Below, in pieces: positions 11,057 to 20,252 of a stretch of 64,000 nucleotides of DNA. Under the pieces are notes generated by a model. That model was given only the letters and a program-made list of their open reading frames with translations, was not told the DNA's origin and ran no database searches. The translations under genes and the position numbers were made by a program. This stretch comes from Isoalcanivorax pacificus W11-5 (GTDB lineage: Bacteria > Pseudomonadota > Gammaproteobacteria > Pseudomonadales > Alcanivoracaceae): the NCBI RefSeq assembly GCF_000299335.2, contig NZ_CP004387.1, forward strand, positions 2,666,001 through 2,730,000, read 5' to 3'. Within the stretch, counting starts at the first letter, position 1, and every line of letters begins with the position of its first letter.

Positions 11057-12874
11057 ATGAGCAGACCCGCCCGTATCATCCTGGCCACCACCCTGGCCGC
11101 CTGGACCCCCAGCCTGTACGCCGATGCCGCACAACAGGCGCCCGCCTATATCGAATTGCGCCGTGACGTGCTGATCAACGCCGACCTCTGGACGGACACC
11201 CCAAAAATTCTGGCGGCCAATTTCGGCTTTGAAGGCATCATCGGCGTGCCCGGCCTGCAGGACGCCGACGACCTGGCCCAGGCCGTCGCTGCCGGTGCCG
11301 GCGTCAATCTCGACTGGGCGGCACTGGACCCGGCGCCGCCGCTGCGCAACCTGACCAGCGCCGCCGGTGTGGCCGGCGTGGTGGTGGCCGGGTTCGGCGC
11401 CACCACCCTGCACGCCGATGCCATGCCGATCGAAGTGAGCTGGCCGCTGCTGCCCAGCTCGGTGTCGCCGGACAATATCGAGATCACGCTCAACACCGGC
11501 GAAACGGTCAACCCGGACGCGGCCGCGCTGAACCCCAACTACGATCACAACGAACGCCATGTGATCGTGGTATTCGGCGAATTCGGCAATCGCCTGACGC
11601 CCGGCAGCGTGGGCGCCATCTATCCCGTGGCCGTCAGCTTCGTGCCCGGCGCCTCGCCGCTGATGGCGGTGGGGCCGGATGGCCCCGTTTCCATCGTCGG
11701 CCTGTCGGCACCAAGCACCAATCCCTATCTGGCCGGCCCGGCGCTGGTCGGCGCCAAGCTCAGCCATTTTTCCCCGGCCGGCGATTTTCCGCCGCCCGCG
11801 CTCTCCGGCGCCTTTCCCAACGATGCCTACTCGCTCTACGGTGAGGACGCCGAATACCGGCTGCGGCTTTTCACCTCCGGCGGCTTTTCACCGGACGGCG
11901 TGAGCGGTTTCCTGCCAACGGATTTCGAACTCTTTTTCCGGCTGCATGCGCGCGACAGCAACGGCAACGCCGTGATCCTCGATAAAACCGGGCAGGTCTA
12001 CGACCTGGGCGCCGGCCAGCTCGAAATCGTCGGGCTGGCGGAAGTCGGTGCGCCGGCCGAAGGCGTACCGGAGCGCGCCTATTACGCCGAGGATCACGAC
12101 AATTATTTCGATGTCGTCCTGAAAGGAGACGAGGCGGCCATGCGCCTGCTGGAATCGGTCGAGCTCCCCACAGAAGCCGTGCCCGGCTACAACCCGATCT
12201 ACAATCCTGGCGGGCCGGGCCGCACACCGGATGCCGGGACGGTCTACACCCGGCCGGCGCTGCCGCAACTGTTTCCCATCGCGCAGGCGCTGGATGCGCC
12301 GCAAACCGTCAGTTATGCCGCGCAGACACTGGAAAGCTACGACCTCGACGAAAACCTGCCGGTGGTTTTCCATCTGCAAGCGCCCGGCGCGGCGGACATC
12401 CTGACCAGCAACGCACAACACGCCACCGCACTGATCGACGACGAAGGCTATGCACTCGTGCAAGTGGCCTTCGCCAACGAAACCGCCCGGCCAGGCGTGC
12501 GGGATGTGATCGGCTACGTCTCGGACGATGGCGACCGTCTCTATACGCTGGATGCCAGCGAACAGACGCAACTGGATGCCGATGCCCGCTGGACACGCGA
12601 AGGCCGCGCCTTCGGCGCCTTTGCCGAATCCTGGCCGGGGCTGGCGCCGGTGCACCGTTTCTACGACACCGGCACCGGGCGCCATTTTTTCACCGCGGAC
12701 AAGCAGGCCGGCCAGCAGCGCAAACACGCCGAGTACCAGGGTATCGCCTGGCAGGCGGCACTGTTCGTGCAGCCGGAGCCCGCACCCGTCCGCAGCCGCA
12801 GCTCCGGCGGCAGCGTGGCGCTGCTCGGTCTGCTCGGCATGGCGCTGCTGTGGGGGCGGCGGCGTTCCACCTGA
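11057..12874 (+). CDS. secreted protein with DUF5648-like repeat and GlyGly-CTERM sorting signal
   Basis: A 605-residue protein of unknown function. A signal peptide (ending near YADAAQQ) is followed by a long region with no recognised fold, including two internal IVGL(S/A) segments. Near the C-terminus is a DUF5648-like unit, VHRFYDTGTGRHFFTAD. The tail has SSGGS, a hydrophobic helix and GRRRS: the GlyGly-CTERM architecture processed by rhombosortase and linked to type II secretion. The start at 11057 (GGAGG upstream) gives a clean signal peptide; the frame extends to 10850 without coding character. Likely exported and surface-associated. No rhombosortase gene is in this window. Confidence 0.75.
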   Translation: MSRPARIILATTLAAWTPSLYADAAQQAPAYIELRRDVLINADLWTDTPKILAANFGFEGIIGVPGLQDADDLAQAVAAGAGVNLDWAALDPAPPLRNLTSAAGVAGVVVAGFGATTLHADAMPIEVSWPLLPSSVSPDNIEITLNTGETVNPDAAALNPNYDHNERHVIVVFGEFGNRLTPGSVGAIYPVAVSFVPGASPLMAVGPDGPVSIVGLSAPSTNPYLAGPALVGAKLSHFSPAGDFPPPALSGAFPNDAYSLYGEDAEYRLRLFTSGGFSPDGVSGFLPTDFELFFRLHARDSNGNAVILDKTGQVYDLGAGQLEIVGLAEVGAPAEGVPERAYYAEDHDNYFDVVLKGDEAAMRLLESVELPTEAVPGYNPIYNPGGPGRTPDAGTVYTRPALPQLFPIAQALDAPQTVSYAAQTLESYDLDENLPVVFHLQAPGAADILTSNAQHATALIDDEGYALVQVAFANETARPGVRDVIGYVSDDGDRLYTLDASEQTQLDADARWTREGRAFGAFAESWPGLAPVHRFYDTGTGRHFFTADKQAGQQRKHAEYQGIAWQAALFVQPEPAPVRSRSSGGSVALLGLLGMALLWGRRRST

Positions 12875-12953
12875 GACATTGCCGGCCCCTCTTATTCCGC
12901 ACCGTCCGGGCATGTATCCTTGGCACTCCCGACGCCTGACCCGCAGAGGCCCC

Positions 12954-13988
12954 ATGCCCGAGACACTGCCCCTTACCCGCCCTGACGACTGGCATCTGCA
13001 TTTCCGCGACGGCGGCATGCTTCAGGGCACCGTACCGGCCACCGCGCGCGTGTTTCGCCGCGCCATCGTGATGCCGAACACGGTGCCGCCGGTGGTCAAC
13101 GCCGGCCACGCCGCCGCCTACCGCACACGCATTCTCGACGCCGTGCCAGCGGGCGTGGACTTCGAGCCACTGATGGTGATCTACCTCACCGACGCCACCA
13201 CGGCCCGGGACATTGCCGAGGCCGCCGCCAGCGGCATCGTGTTCGGCGCCAAGCTGTATCCGGCCGGCGCCACCACCAACTCCGACAGCGGCGTGCGCGA
13301 CCCGGCCGGCATCATGCACCTGTACGAAGCCCTGGAAAAACACGACCTGCCGCTGCTGCTGCATGCCGAAGTCACGGAGGCGGAGATTGATGTCTTCGAC
13401 CGTGAAAAGGTCTTTATCGACCGCTACCTGAACGACATCCGCGCCCGCTTCCCCGCGCTGCGCATCGTGTTCGAGCATGTCACCACCCTGGAAGGCGTGC
13501 AGTTTGTGCGCGACGCCGGCGAATTGACCGCCGCCAGCGTGACCCCGCAACACCTGATGATGAACCGCAATGATCTGCTGGTGGGCGGCGTGCACACGCA
13601 CAACTACTGCCTGCCGGTGCTCAAGCGCCGCGATCACCAGCAGGTGATCCAGCAGGCGGTCCTCAGCGGCCACCCGCGCTTTTTCCTCGGCACCGATTCC
13701 GCGCCGCACGCACGGCACCGCAAGGAAGCCGCCTGCGGCTGCGCCGGCTGCTATTCCGCGCCGGCGGCGCTGGAGCTGTACGCGACCTTCTTCGAGGAAT
13801 GCAACGCGCTGGACAAGCTGGAAGCCTTCGCCAGCCACTTCGGCCCGGACTTTTACCGGCTGCCGCGCAACAGCGACACGGTGACGCTGGTGCGCGAAAG
13901 CTGGCAGGTCCCTGACAGCCAGGAGATGGACGGGCAACCTGTGGTGCCCTGGCAGGCTGGTCGCACGCTGCACTGGAAGGTGCGTTAA
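12954..13988 (+). CDS. pyrC: dihydroorotase (class II, PyrC type)
   Basis: Zinc amidohydrolase closing carbamoyl-aspartate to dihydroorotate in pyrimidine synthesis; cytoplasmic. 344 residues (E. coli 348). It has the metal-binding HxH (His14, His16) in DDWHLHFRDG, the carboxylated Lys in FGAKLYPAGATTNS, later metal His in HAEV and FEHVTT, and the catalytic Asp in GTDSAPH. The ATG at 12954 follows AGAGGCCCC. The last 4 bp overlap the end of the convergent ABC gene. Confidence 0.96.
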   Translation: MPETLPLTRPDDWHLHFRDGGMLQGTVPATARVFRRAIVMPNTVPPVVNAGHAAAYRTRILDAVPAGVDFEPLMVIYLTDATTARDIAEAAASGIVFGAKLYPAGATTNSDSGVRDPAGIMHLYEALEKHDLPLLLHAEVTEAEIDVFDREKVFIDRYLNDIRARFPALRIVFEHVTTLEGVQFVRDAGELTAASVTPQHLMMNRNDLLVGGVHTHNYCLPVLKRRDHQQVIQQAVLSGHPRFFLGTDSAPHARHRKEAACGCAGCYSAPAALELYATFFEECNALDKLEAFASHFGPDFYRLPRNSDTVTLVRESWQVPDSQEMDGQPVVPWQAGRTLHWKVR

Positions 13989-15772
13989 TCCTCGTTGCCG
14001 CGCGCCTGTTGCTGCCACAGGCGCGCATACACGCCCTGCTCCGCCAGCAACTGCTCATGCGTGCCGCGCTCGACAATGCGGCCCTGTTCCATCACCAGAA
14101 TCTGCTCGGCATCGCGCACGGTGGACAGCCTGTGTGCAATCACCAGCGTGGTCCGCTGTCGCGCCACTTCGTTCAGGGCACTGAGCACCGCCTGTTCCGA
14201 CACCGAATCCAGCGATGACGTCGCCTCGTCCAGCAGCAGGATTGGCGGATTCTTCAGCAGTACCCGCGCCAGCGCGATGCGCTGCTTTTCGCCACCAGAC
14301 AGCTTCAGGCCCCGTTCGCCCACTTTGGTCTGCAAACCTTCCGGCAACGCTTCAATGAACTGCGACAGGTGCGCCAGCCGGATGGCCTCGCGGATGTCTT
14401 CATCGCTGGCGTCCGGCCGCCCGTAGGCGACGTTGTTATAGATGCTGTCGTTGAACAGCACGGTATCCTGTGGCACCACGCCGATGGCCGCGCGCAGGCT
14501 CTGTTGTGTCACGTCACGAATATCCACGCCATTGATGCGGATGGCACCACCGTCGATATCGAAGAAGCGGAACAGCAGCCGCCCCAGGGTGGATTTGCCG
14601 GCGCCGCTGGTGCCCACGACAGCCACCTTGTGGCCGGTGGGAATGGCAAAGCTGACGTCATGCAGAATCCGCCGGTCCGGGTGATAGCCAAAGCGCACCT
14701 GCTCGAAGCGGACGCCCTCGCCGCTCTCCGGCAACCGCTGCGCATTGGCGCTGTCGACCACACGCGGCGGCTGTTCCAGCAGCGAAAACATGCGCTCTAC
14801 ATTCACCAGCGCCTGACGGATTTCGCGGTAGATGAACCCCAGCGCGTTGAGCGGAATGAACAACTGGATCAGGTAGGCATTGATCATGGTCAGGTCACCC
14901 AGGCTGATCTCGCCGCTCTGCACCTGCCGCACCGCCATCCACATCATCACCGTCATGGTCACGGCAATGATCAGCGCCTGCCCGGCGTTCAGCGCCGCCA
15001 GCGACAGCCGGTTCTTCATGCGCGCCTTTTCCCAGTCGGCCAGGTCCGCGTCATAGCGGCGCGACTCGAACGCCTCGTTGCCGAAATACTTCACTGTCTC
15101 GAAGTTCAGCAGGCTGTCCACGGCGCGCGTGTTGGAGCGGTTGTCCATCTCGTTGGATTCACGCACGAAGCGCGTGCGCCACTCCGTCACCCGCACAGAG
15201 AACAGCACATAGACCACCACCGCCAGCAGCACCACGGTCACATAGCCGGGCGAGAACACGGCAAACAGAATGCCGGCCACCAGTACGATCTCCAGCAGCG
15301 TCGGCACGATATTGAACAGGGTAAAGCGCAGCAGAAAACTGATGCCGCTGGTACCGCGCTCGATATCCCGCGCCAGGCCGCCAGTGCGGCGCGAGAGATG
15401 AAAATCCAGCTCCAGTTGATGCAGGTGCTCGAACACCTCCAGCGACACCCGCCGCATGGCGCGCTCGGCCACGCGGGCGAACACCGCGTCGCGCAACTCA
15501 CTGAACAGTGTCGACGCCAGCCGCAGCAGCCCGTAGGCCACCACCAGCAGCGCCGGCACCGCCAGCAGGCCGGTGGCGCGGTCGCCGGCTTCCAGCGCAT
15601 CAATGATGTATTTCAGAGCCACCGGCATCGCCACCATGGCCAGCTTGGCGGCAATCAGCAGCGCCAGCGCCAGCAGCACGCGGCCACGGAATTCCATCAG
15701 GTAGGGCCACAGGCGGCGCAGAATGCGCCAGTCAGGGCGGGTGTCGATCTCGGTATCCTGCAAGCGGTGCAA
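13985..15772 (-). CDS. Atm1/ABCB7-type ABC exporter (permease-ATPase half-transporter)
   Basis: A 595-residue half-transporter: six transmembrane helices in the first ~310 residues, then a nucleotide-binding domain with Walker A GTSGAGKST, signature LSGGEKQR, Walker B ILLLDEATSSLD and the H-loop IAHRLST. The N-terminal WPYLMEFRGRV and the GTSGISFLLRF region resemble bacterial Atm1 proteins, which export glutathione conjugates or metal-thiol species. It should act as a homodimer in the inner membrane. The start is a TTG at 15772, preceded by GAGAGAGG; the next ATG is inside helix 1. Confidence 0.88.
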   Translation of the reverse strand: MHRLQDTEIDTRPDWRILRRLWPYLMEFRGRVLLALALLIAAKLAMVAMPVALKYIIDALEAGDRATGLLAVPALLVVAYGLLRLASTLFSELRDAVFARVAERAMRRVSLEVFEHLHQLELDFHLSRRTGGLARDIERGTSGISFLLRFTLFNIVPTLLEIVLVAGILFAVFSPGYVTVVLLAVVVYVLFSVRVTEWRTRFVRESNEMDNRSNTRAVDSLLNFETVKYFGNEAFESRRYDADLADWEKARMKNRLSLAALNAGQALIIAVTMTVMMWMAVRQVQSGEISLGDLTMINAYLIQLFIPLNALGFIYREIRQALVNVERMFSLLEQPPRVVDSANAQRLPESGEGVRFEQVRFGYHPDRRILHDVSFAIPTGHKVAVVGTSGAGKSTLGRLLFRFFDIDGGAIRINGVDIRDVTQQSLRAAIGVVPQDTVLFNDSIYNNVAYGRPDASDEDIREAIRLAHLSQFIEALPEGLQTKVGERGLKLSGGEKQRIALARVLLKNPPILLLDEATSSLDSVSEQAVLSALNEVARQRTTLVIAHRLSTVRDAEQILVMEQGRIVERGTHEQLLAEQGVYARLWQQQARGNED

Positions 15773-15885
15773 AGGCGGCCTCTCTCACTTCGGGGCGGGC
15801 GCGTCATGATACTCCGCCGGGGCTTGAACCGGGCGTCCTGCGCCCACATTAACAGACCACTTTATGTCCCCAACGGGAGCTGTGC

Positions 15886-16881
15886 ATGACCCGCCTTCAA
15901 GACACCGCCTTTTCCATGCTCGATCTGGTACCGGTCAGGGACACCGGCACCGAGGCCGAGGCCCTGGCCAACTCGCTGCAACTGGCGCGCCATGTGGAAG
16001 CCCTGGGCTTCCGCCGCTTCTGGCTCGCCGAGCACCACAACATGGACGGCGTGGCCAGCTCTGCCACCCCGGTGCTGGTGGGCTATATTGCCGCCGGCAC
16101 CTCGCGCATCCGCGTCGGCTCCGGCGGCGTGATGCTGCCGAACCACGCGCCGCTGGTGGTCGCCGAGCAGTTCGGCACCCTGGCCACGCTGTACCCCGAC
16201 CGCATTGACCTGGGCCTGGGCCGGGCGCCCGGCGCGGACCGCACCACGCTCATGGCGCTGCGACGCAGCGCGGATGACGGCGAGGATTTCCCGGAGCATG
16301 TCAGCACCTTGCAACGCCTGCTTGGCCCGGCACAGCCCGGCCAGAAGCTGTTTGCCGTGCCCGGGACCAACACCCGGGTGCCGATCTGGCTGCTCGGTTC
16401 CAGCCTGTTCAGCGCCCAGCTCGCGGCGCAGCGCGGCCTGCCCTATGCCTTTGCCTCGCACTTTGCGCCGCGCATGCTGCATCAGGCGCTGCGCATCTAC
16501 CGCGACAATTTCCAGCCATCCGAGACCCTCGAGAAACCCTACGTGATGGTCGGCGTGCCGCTACAGGCCGCACCGACCGACGAGGAAGCGGAACACAACG
16601 CCACCACCGCCTACCAGCGCGCGCTGGCGCTGATTCGCGGGCACAGCCTGAAACTGGTGCCGCCTGTGCCAAGCATGGCCTCGCGCTGGCTGCCCCATGA
16701 GCAGGACGCCGTGGGCAATCTGTATGGCCTGGCGGTGATCGGTGGGCCGGAGCGGGTGAAACAGCGGCTGGAGATGATCGTCGAACAGACCCAGGCGGAT
16801 GAAATCATCTTCACCTGTGACATGTACGACCAGGCACACCGGTTGCGTGCCTGCGATATTGTCGCCGCACTGAAAGACTAG
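15886..16881 (+). CDS. LLM class (luciferase-like) flavin-dependent oxidoreductase
   Basis: A 331-residue bacterial-luciferase-like TIM-barrel monooxygenase with the family blocks [48 protein letters not shown] (split here for description: a long conserved core from about residue 85 to 120) and PIWLLGSS. It resembles E. coli YhbW. Such enzymes use FMNH2 supplied by a separate reductase; the substrate cannot be read from sequence. A GGGAGC ribosome site lies before the ATG. It is divergent from the ABC exporter and overlaps the end of the next, opposite-strand gene by 4 bp. Confidence 0.88.
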   Translation: MTRLQDTAFSMLDLVPVRDTGTEAEALANSLQLARHVEALGFRRFWLAEHHNMDGVASSATPVLVGYIAAGTSRIRVGSGGVMLPNHAPLVVAEQFGTLATLYPDRIDLGLGRAPGADRTTLMALRRSADDGEDFPEHVSTLQRLLGPAQPGQKLFAVPGTNTRVPIWLLGSSLFSAQLAAQRGLPYAFASHFAPRMLHQALRIYRDNFQPSETLEKPYVMVGVPLQAAPTDEEAEHNATTAYQRALALIRGHSLKLVPPVPSMASRWLPHEQDAVGNLYGLAVIGGPERVKQRLEMIVEQTQADEIIFTCDMYDQAHRLRACDIVAALKD

Positions 16882-17171
16882 CGCTGCTGCTGACGCTTCA
16901 GAAACAGGATGCAGGCGGCCGGCACATGGGTGAGGCCAAAGGCGCTGACGAACACCAGCACCGGCGGCAGCCCTGCGTGACGCGCCGCCAGTGGCCCGAT
17001 GTCGCTGAACAGATAACTCATCACCAGCCCGAACGCGGTGCCCACACCAATCAGGATCAGGCGTGTGGCACGGCGTTGCAGCACCGTGTCGCTGTGATAG
17101 CGCAGCCGCAGGTGGCTGTAGAGCACCGCCGCCACGCCAAGCAGCGCCACCAGTACCAGTAATATCTGCAT
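16878..17171 (-). CDS. small inner-membrane protein of unknown function
   Basis: 97 residues with three predicted membrane helices (residues 1-20, about 36-55, about 68-90) joined by short polar loops and ending KRQQQR. The positive-rich C-terminus suggests a cytoplasmic tail. Not assigned to a family. The ATG has a strong AGGAGGG just upstream. It is convergent with the LLM oxidoreductase (4-bp overlap) and divergent from egtB. Confidence 0.7.
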   Translation of the reverse strand: MQILLVLVALLGVAAVLYSHLRLRYHSDTVLQRRATRLILIGVGTAFGLVMSYLFSDIGPLAARHAGLPPVLVFVSAFGLTHVPAACILFLKRQQQR

Positions 17172-17310
17172 TGCACCCTCCTGCCAGCATCCGTCACCAG
17201 CATGTCATAGCCTCACGTCAGCCTCATCCCGACCTGCGGTACTCTTTGCGCAACACCGCACGGCCTGGCGTAAAACCGCGTAAAACCGGCGCACCGCCAG
17301 ACGCAATACA

Positions 17311-17340
17311 TTGCCCGCCTCGCCTGCGGCTGGGCATAGT
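17311..17340 (+). promoter_or_regulatory. candidate sigma-70 promoter for egtBD
   Basis: TTGCCC (17311-17316) and CATAGT (17335-17340) with an 18-bp spacer, about 75 bp upstream of egtB. Within the 243-bp gap there is also a short direct repeat, CGTAAAACCG, at about 17270-17290. Identified by eye only. Confidence 0.4.
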
Positions 17341-17414
17341 CCGGGGGGAACACACGGACACCGGCTGACCTTGAACACCACCATCAGCGCCACACGGCCA
17401 CCTGAGGAGGGACC

Positions 17415-18698
17415 ATGCAGCACCGGCAAGCCAGCACGGACGAGGACGCCACGCGTTCACTGACAGCACGGTTCAATAGCGTGCGTGCCCGTTCAGAACA
17501 CGACTGCGCCCCACTGGAGATTGAGGATTATTCGCTCCAGGCGATGCCCGAAACCAGCCCGCCGAAATGGCACCTGGCGCACACCACCTGGTTTTTCGAG
17601 ACGTTCCTGCTGGAACCCTTCCTGCCTGGCTACACGCCCTTCAACCCTGCCTTCCGTTATCTGTTCAATTCCTACTACAACAGCATTGGCGAGCAGTTCA
17701 GCCGCGCGCAGCGCGGGCTGTTGTCGCGGCCAACGCTGACCGAGGTGCTGGCCTGGCGGGAAACGGTAAACCAGGGCGTGCGCGGCCTGCTGGCACGCGG
17801 GCTGGACGAGGAAATGCACCGCCGCCTGCTGATTGGCCTGCACCATGAGCAGCAGCATCAGGAACTGTTCTTCACCGATATCCAGTACAGCCTGTCCTGT
17901 AATCCGCTCGGGCCGGCCTATCGCGAACACACCGGTCCCTGGCTCAGTGGCCAGCACACCCCGCCGCTGCAATGGCACGCCATACCGGAAGGGTTGTGCG
18001 CTATCGGCGCCACGGAGACGGACGCCTTCGCGTTCGACAACGAAACGCCCCGCCACCGCGCCTTCCTGCCCGCCTTCGAGCTGGCCTCCCGCCCAGTCAC
18101 CAACGGCGAATGGCTGGCGTTCATGGCTGACGGCGGCTACGACGACCCGGCCCTGTGGCTCTCCGACGGCTGGACTGCACGCCAACAGCAGGGCTGGCAG
18201 GCGCCGCTGTACTGGCAACAGGACGAGCACGCCGGCTGGCAGAGCTTCACCCTGTACGGCATGCAACCCGTCGATCCGGCCCGGCCGGTATGCCATATCA
18301 GCGCCTACGAAGCCGACGCCTTCGCGCGCTGGGCCGGCGCGCGCCTGCCCACCGAGTACGAATGGGAAGCCGCTGCGCAGCATCTCGATGCGCAGGTGGC
18401 CGACGGCCAGTTTATTGGCGACGGCCACTATCACCCGCGCCCGGTGCGCGCCACGCAACTGCTGGGCAGCGTCTGGGAATGGACCGCCAGCAGCTACGGC
18501 CCCTACCCCGGCTACCAGGCGCCGGCGGGCGCGCTGGGCGAGTACAACGGCAAGTTCATGTGCAATCAACTGGTGTTGCGTGGCGGCAGTTGCGTCTCCG
18601 ACGCGGACCATCTCCGCACCAGCTACCGCAACTTTTTTTATCCGCCGGATCGCTGGCAGTTCAGCGGCCTGCGCCTGGCCAGAGGGAAACAGCCATGA
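17415..18698 (+). CDS. egtB: ergothioneine biosynthesis protein EgtB (hercynine sulfoxide synthase)
   Basis: Non-haem iron enzyme joining a thiol donor (gamma-glutamylcysteine or cysteine) to hercynine. The 427-residue protein has an N-terminal DinB-like bundle with WHLAHTTWFFE and the iron facial triad in HHEQQHQE (His144-x3-His148-x-Glu150), then an FGE-sulfatase domain (RPVTNGEWLAFM, RLPTEYEWEAAA, VWEWTASSY, LRGGSC, RTSYRNFF, FSGLRLAR). It overlaps egtD by 4 bp (ATGA), so the pair is translationally coupled. The egtBD-only layout without egtA/egtC is the short proteobacterial type. Confidence 0.96.
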   Translation: MQHRQASTDEDATRSLTARFNSVRARSEHDCAPLEIEDYSLQAMPETSPPKWHLAHTTWFFETFLLEPFLPGYTPFNPAFRYLFNSYYNSIGEQFSRAQRGLLSRPTLTEVLAWRETVNQGVRGLLARGLDEEMHRRLLIGLHHEQQHQELFFTDIQYSLSCNPLGPAYREHTGPWLSGQHTPPLQWHAIPEGLCAIGATETDAFAFDNETPRHRAFLPAFELASRPVTNGEWLAFMADGGYDDPALWLSDGWTARQQQGWQAPLYWQQDEHAGWQSFTLYGMQPVDPARPVCHISAYEADAFARWAGARLPTEYEWEAAAQHLDAQVADGQFIGDGHYHPRPVRATQLLGSVWEWTASSYGPYPGYQAPAGALGEYNGKFMCNQLVLRGGSCVSDADHLRTSYRNFFYPPDRWQFSGLRLARGKQP

Positions 18699-19672
18699 CC
18701 GCCCAGCCGCAACTGAACACCCCCGCCTTCGACTATATCGACAGCGGCCCGCCGCCCGACAACAGCGTGGCCGAACTGATGGCCGGGCTGACCGGCCCGC
18801 GCAAACGGGTCAGCCCGAAATACTTTTACGATGAACGCGGCTCCGAGCTGTTCGAGCAGATCACCGCGCAGCCGGAGTATTACCCCACCCGCACTGAACG
18901 CGGCATCCTGCGCCGGCACTGCGGCGATATCGCCAAACGGCTTGGCCGCCGGCAACTGCTGCTGGAACCCGGCGCCGGCAGCTGCGAAAAGGTGCGCCTG
19001 TTGCTGGACAGCCTGCAACCGGCCGCCTATGTGCCGATGGACATCAGCGGCGATTTTCTGTGCCAGTCCGCGCAGCGGCTGACAGAGGAATATCCCTGGC
19101 TGCCGGTGACCGCACTGCGCGCCGACTTCACCCGCATGCCGGCCTTGCCGGCGGCGCTGCCACAGGCGCCACGCTGCCTGTTCTACCCCGGCTCCACGCT
19201 GGGCAATTTCACCCCGGCCGAGGCACGCGGTTTCCTGGTCCACGCCGCCAGGCTGACCGGCCCCGGCGGGCAGCTACTGCTCGGCATCGACCTGCACAAG
19301 GACCACGATGTCCTGCACGCGGCCTATAACGATGCCGCAGGCGTCACCGCCGCCTTCAATCTGAATCTGCTCAACCATCTGAACCGGCTGCTCGACGGCG
19401 AGTTCGACCCTGGCGCCTTCCGCCATGTGGCTGGCTACCACCGGGGACGGCGGCGCATCGAAATGTATCTGGAAAGCCGTCATACGCAGCGCGTGCGCTG
19501 CGGCGGCCGCACGGTGCAGTTCCGCCGTGGCGAGCGCATACTGACCGAGTACTCCTGCAAGTACACCCGGCACAGTTTCACCCGGCTGGCCCGCCAGGCC
19601 GGCCTGGCTATCACCGGGCACTGGCAGGACGACGCAGGCCTGTTCGCTGTGTTTGCGCTGGCAGGCTGTTGA
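18695..19672 (+). CDS. egtD: L-histidine N(alpha)-methyltransferase EgtD
   Basis: SAM-dependent enzyme that trimethylates histidine to hercynine, the first step of ergothioneine synthesis. 325 residues; family blocks KYFYDERGSELFEQIT, LEPGAGSCEKVRLLL (SAM site), YPGSTLGNF, GIDLHKD and the C-terminal EYSCKYTRHSF. It starts at the ATG overlapping the egtB stop. The final residues AGC and the TGA stop are encoded by the end of a dispersed repeat (GCAGGCTGTTGAAAA), suggesting that the last codons were altered by the element. Confidence 0.96.
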   Translation: MTAQPQLNTPAFDYIDSGPPPDNSVAELMAGLTGPRKRVSPKYFYDERGSELFEQITAQPEYYPTRTERGILRRHCGDIAKRLGRRQLLLEPGAGSCEKVRLLLDSLQPAAYVPMDISGDFLCQSAQRLTEEYPWLPVTALRADFTRMPALPAALPQAPRCLFYPGSTLGNFTPAEARGFLVHAARLTGPGGQLLLGIDLHKDHDVLHAAYNDAAGVTAAFNLNLLNHLNRLLDGEFDPGAFRHVAGYHRGRRRIEMYLESRHTQRVRCGGRTVQFRRGERILTEYSCKYTRHSFTRLARQAGLAITGHWQDDAGLFAVFALAGC

Positions 19673-19806
19673 AAACAGCCTGTGCTGACGGCTTAATCAA
19701 GCCGTCAGCCAAATCAAGCGCCATCAGCGATTGATTTGGCGTGTCCACCTTTGCGGACCCGCGCCGCAAAGGTGGCGTGAAAAAGCCTCTTTGAGGCTTT
19801 TTCAAC
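19661..19806 (+). repeat. dispersed TGTTGAAAA element, copy A
   Basis: An intergenic palindromic element starting GCAGGCTGTTGAAAA inside the egtD stop. It contains nested inverted repeats: GACGGCTT/AAGCCGTC, CACCTTTGCGG/CCGCAAAGGTG, and a terminal hairpin GAAAAAGCCTC/GAGGCTTTTTC that ends in TTTTTCAACA. The last hairpin, with its T run, should work as a terminator for egtBD. A diverged relative lies at 22799-22925. Confidence 0.75.
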
Positions 19807-19859
19807 ACCCCGCAAAAGGTCAGCGCAGAGCAGCGGGCACGGTAATGAAGGAGGTATCC

Positions 19860-20156
19860 ATGGCAGAGCGCAAGGAATACATCGAACGCATCCGGGAAAA
19901 ACTCGAGCAGTGGAACACCGAGCTGACGCGGCTGGAACAGCAGGCCCGCGACGCCGGCGAGGAAGCGCGACGCAACTGGGAAACGCGCAAGCCGGAACTG
20001 GAACAGGTACTGGCGGACATGGAACAGCGCGTGCGCGAGGCGCGTAACCACGCCGGTGACACCTGGGACGCCACCCGCGCCCGGCTCGAACAGGGCTGGC
20101 AGAAGATCAACCGGGAACTGCACGAGCTGACCGAGCGGCTGTTCCCCGGCAATTGA
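19860..20156 (+). CDS. small coiled-coil protein, function unknown
   Basis: 98 residues, highly charged and almost wholly helical with heptad spacing (EKLEQWNTELTRLEQQARD, MEQRVREARNHAG), beginning MAERKEYIERI. No signal peptide. Such proteins occur as stress-related or apolipophorin-like helical proteins, but no specific role can be assigned. The ATG at 19860 has the Shine-Dalgarno AAGGAGG about 7 nt upstream; the longer frame upstream runs into the repeat element and is not coding. Confidence 0.75.
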   Translation: MAERKEYIERIREKLEQWNTELTRLEQQARDAGEEARRNWETRKPELEQVLADMEQRVREARNHAGDTWDATRARLEQGWQKINRELHELTERLFPGN

Positions 20157-20252
20157 CCCCAGCGCCGGGCGTTGCGCGGCGCCGCAACGCCCGGCGCGGC
20201 TTGCCTTCCCTGCTACGCTTGCCGCTTTCCGGGGATGCAAGAAGACCACACC

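Noticed and set aside
14369-15889. 506-codon plus-strand frame opposite the ABC exporter
   Set aside because: Gln/His/Arg-rich composition typical of antisense frames in GC-rich DNA; it mirrors a gene with clear Walker and signature motifs.
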